Origin: Planococcaceae bacterium UBA3370
Lineage (GTDB): Bacteria > Bacillota > Bacilli > Bacillales_A > Planococcaceae
Assembly: GCA_002360295.1 (NCBI GenBank)
Contig: DEQI01000269.1
Coordinates: forward strand, 1-15,483
Length of the DNA stretch: 15,483 nucleotides
Direction: 5' to 3'
Shown: positions 14,079 to 15,483 of the stretch, piece after piece
How positions within the stretch are numbered: the stretch's first letter is position 1
Layout of the letters: every line of letters begins with the position of its first letter
Position numbers and translations under genes: made by a program
The notes under the pieces: generated by a model
What the model saw: the letters and a program-made list of their open reading frames with translations, nothing else
Databases searched by the model: none
Told to the model about the DNA's origin: nothing

Positions 14079-15317
14079 TTATACGAATCGATCTGTTGGA
14101 ATAGAAATAGTGAATTTAGTAGTAGCATTGCTCGTCACTGTAATCGAGCCTTCCAACTGTGCAATGATAGCTTGTACGTGAGATAATCCGATTCCGGTTG
14201 AAGCCTTTCCTTCGTTGTTATATTTAGAAGTGTAGCCAGGATCAAAAATAATCGGTATCTCATGTTCCTTAATACCGACTCCATTATCTTCTACTGTAAT
14301 TATTGTCGTTTCATCTGTACGGTATACTTGGATGTAGATAGTACCACTTTGCTGAATGGCTTCAACGGCATTTGCCACTAAATTGTTAATCAGTGCAAGC
14401 ATCGTAAAGTATCCATGTATTTTAAAGTCGATATTAAATGTCGTGTTAAAAGTAATCTCTTTTCGCAAATAAGTACTATATTTTTCATTCGCTTCAGTTA
14501 TATGAAATAGCAGTGTAGATAATAAGAACGTATGTTGATGATCCGTTGTCGTAATGTTTGAGAGACCAGCATAAATACGCTCGCTATCTTTTTTGAGTTC
14601 ATGTATGCTTTGTGAGATGGATAACGCCTCTAAACTTAGAGCACTATCAAACGATTTTAGCTGTTTATAAAGTGCAAAACTTTGTGCAGTGATCTGTTCT
14701 ATTTGTTGCATCGATTTTTCTAAATAAAGGGTCTCTACATAAAGTTCTGAACCAATATTTAATAGTCGCTGTAGTTGTTTTTTTTGCTCTGAAGTGGAAA
14801 TGGCATTATAAAATCCAACAACAAAAAAGCTTCTTAAAAAGGCTACTAATATAATATATACGAAATGCTGAAACGTAAAAGGCTCTTGTATAAATGTATA
14901 TAACAATAAACTTTCTACACAGTTAGAAATGGTTTCAAATAACACTCCGACTAAACCCAATGTCATCGGGCGTTGTCGAATACGCTCTATGTTGATAAAT
15001 GACAAGCAAAATGCGAATGTCACATAGAAAAATCCAGATGAGATATGTGTTAATAAGTTTGAAAAATGTTCATTGCTAAACAATACATCCTGGAGTGACC
15101 GAAACAGTATGATGATCATGCCAGTTGAAATACCCGTTCTAATAATAGGGACAGGTTTTATTAAAATAGCTAAAAAGAAAATAATGGGTCCAAATCCGAA
15201 ACGAAATGCTAAATCGAAAGGCATAATATTTATTTCACTAGCTAGTGCAGTGAATAATGCAATCACAATCATTAAAAAAGATGAACGAGAGGATGTCGAA
15301 ATGCTTTTTAGCAACAA
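14079..15317 (-). CDS. glnK: GlnK-type membrane sensor histidine kinase
   Basis: A 412-residue kinase with five or six hydrophobic segments in residues 10-172, a coiled-coil-like linker (176-255) bearing the probable phospho-acceptor His239 (SQSIHELKKD), and a HATPase_c domain: N-box NNLVANAVEAI (311-321), G1 DNGVGI (344-349), GYTSK (361-365) and G2 GIGLSH (375-380). The HELKKD-type acceptor and compact membrane sensor resemble GlnK (YcbA) of B. subtilis, which is nearly the same length. The start is TTG 15317, with GGGGG six bases upstream (15328-15324). It is the first gene of the minus-strand glnK-glnL-gltP set. There is no large extracytoplasmic domain, so sensing is likely within or beside the membrane. 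Confidence 0.87.
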   Translation of the reverse strand: MLLKSISTSSRSSFLMIVIALFTALASEINIMPFDLAFRFGFGPIIFFLAILIKPVPIIRTGISTGMIIILFRSLQDVLFSNEHFSNLLTHISSGFFYVTFAFCLSFINIERIRQRPMTLGLVGVLFETISNCVESLLLYTFIQEPFTFQHFVYIILVAFLRSFFVVGFYNAISTSEQKKQLQRLLNIGSELYVETLYLEKSMQQIEQITAQSFALYKQLKSFDSALSLEALSISQSIHELKKDSERIYAGLSNITTTDHQHTFLLSTLLFHITEANEKYSTYLRKEITFNTTFNIDFKIHGYFTMLALINNLVANAVEAIQQSGTIYIQVYRTDETTIITVEDNGVGIKEHEIPIIFDPGYTSKYNNEGKASTGIGLSHVQAIIAQLEGSITVTSNATTKFTISIPTDRFV

Positions 15318-15389
15318 ACCAAACCCCCTATGATTAAATATCTACCTTATTTTATAAAAAATGCCCTCAAAATGCATAAAAATACTCCG

Positions 15390-15431
15390 AAAAAAACAAA
15401 AAAGTACTATAGCAACTTGTGCCATAGTACT
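15390..15431 (-). terminator. Terminator of the tRNA-Ser gene
   Basis: On the minus strand AGTACTAT-GGCA (15431-15420) pairs with TGCT-ATAGTACT (15414-15403) around a short loop, followed by TTTTTTGTTTTTTT. It begins about 32 bases past the tRNA 3' CCA and 73 bases before the glnK start, insulating the kinase gene from tRNA transcription. Confidence 0.85.
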
Positions 15432-15463
15432 TGCTGTTTTATAAGTAAAGTTTTGAAAAAATA

Positions 15464-15483
15464 TGGCGGAGGAAGAGGGATTC
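15464..15483 (-). tRNA. tRNA-Ser, 3' end only (cut by window edge)
   Basis: The minus strand from the edge reads GAATCCCTCTTCCTCCGCCA. This fits the end of a T-loop, the CCCTC T-stem strand, the acceptor strand TTCCTCC, discriminator G and encoded CCA. The acceptor implies a 5' GGAGGAA, the usual start of Bacillus tRNA-Ser, and discriminator G is a serine identity element. The anticodon lies outside the window. In B. subtilis a tRNA-Ser sits between serS and dck. Confidence 0.85.

Noticed and set aside
1..15483. CRISPR array, riboswitch, T-box, prophage or defence system
   Set aside because: No regularly spaced repeats, no recognised leader motifs and no defence-type genes; the genes are mostly ordinary metabolic and regulatory ones.

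Overview
The window is AT-rich, low-GC Firmicute (Bacillales) DNA. Strong AAGGAG/AAAGGGG ribosome sites, frequent GTG/TTG starts and recognisable Bacillus orthologues (scoAB, tadA, dgk-dck, sigV-rsiV, glnKL) all point that way. A Lysinibacillus-like Planococcaceae member is my best guess, but a B. cereus-type Bacillus is not excluded. A partial tRNA-Ser at the right edge, dgk-dck and tadA match the serS/tRNA-Ser/dck/dgk/tadA/dnaX neighbourhood near the replication origin in B. subtilis. Here they are spread apart by many inserted genes and partly inverted.

Left block (1-4113) is a short-chain acid module. A divergent AtoE-type transporter (minus) faces a LysR-type regulator, followed by the two subunits of a 3-oxoacid CoA-transferase (scoA, scoB). 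The likely logic is that AtoE brings in acetoacetate or butyrate-like acids, ScoAB converts them to CoA esters, and the LysR protein controls both. A strong bidirectional hairpin closes the block.

Next (4112-7133) comes a histidine-phosphatase gene broken by a 151-bp hairpin-rich element flanked by CTTAT/TTTAT. It resembles the bcr1 repeat described in the B. cereus group. The insertion plus target duplication is 156 bp, so the frame survives, interrupted only by a TAG that is followed at once by ATG. tadA (minus) and the deoxynucleoside kinase pair dgk-dck (plus) follow.

The middle (7134-11787) holds a THUMP/TRM11-like RNA methyltransferase (minus), a LOG-family nucleotide phosphoribohydrolase, the lysozyme-responsive sigma factor/anti-sigma pair sigV-rsiV without a following oatA, a small tail-anchored membrane protein of unknown function (minus), and a RraA-like protein that keeps the D-X20-R-D motif of class II pyruvate aldolases and oxaloacetate decarboxylases.

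The right block (11839-15317, all minus) is a GlnK-GlnL-type two-component system followed by a glutamate/aspartate:cation symporter gene. Between regulator and transporter lies a direct repeat TTTTGT-N4-TTTTAT, nearly identical to the TTTTGT-N4-TTTTGT site I recall for B. subtilis GlnL. This suggests a self-contained acidic amino acid sensing and uptake unit. The window ends inside a tRNA-Ser gene (minus) with its own terminator.
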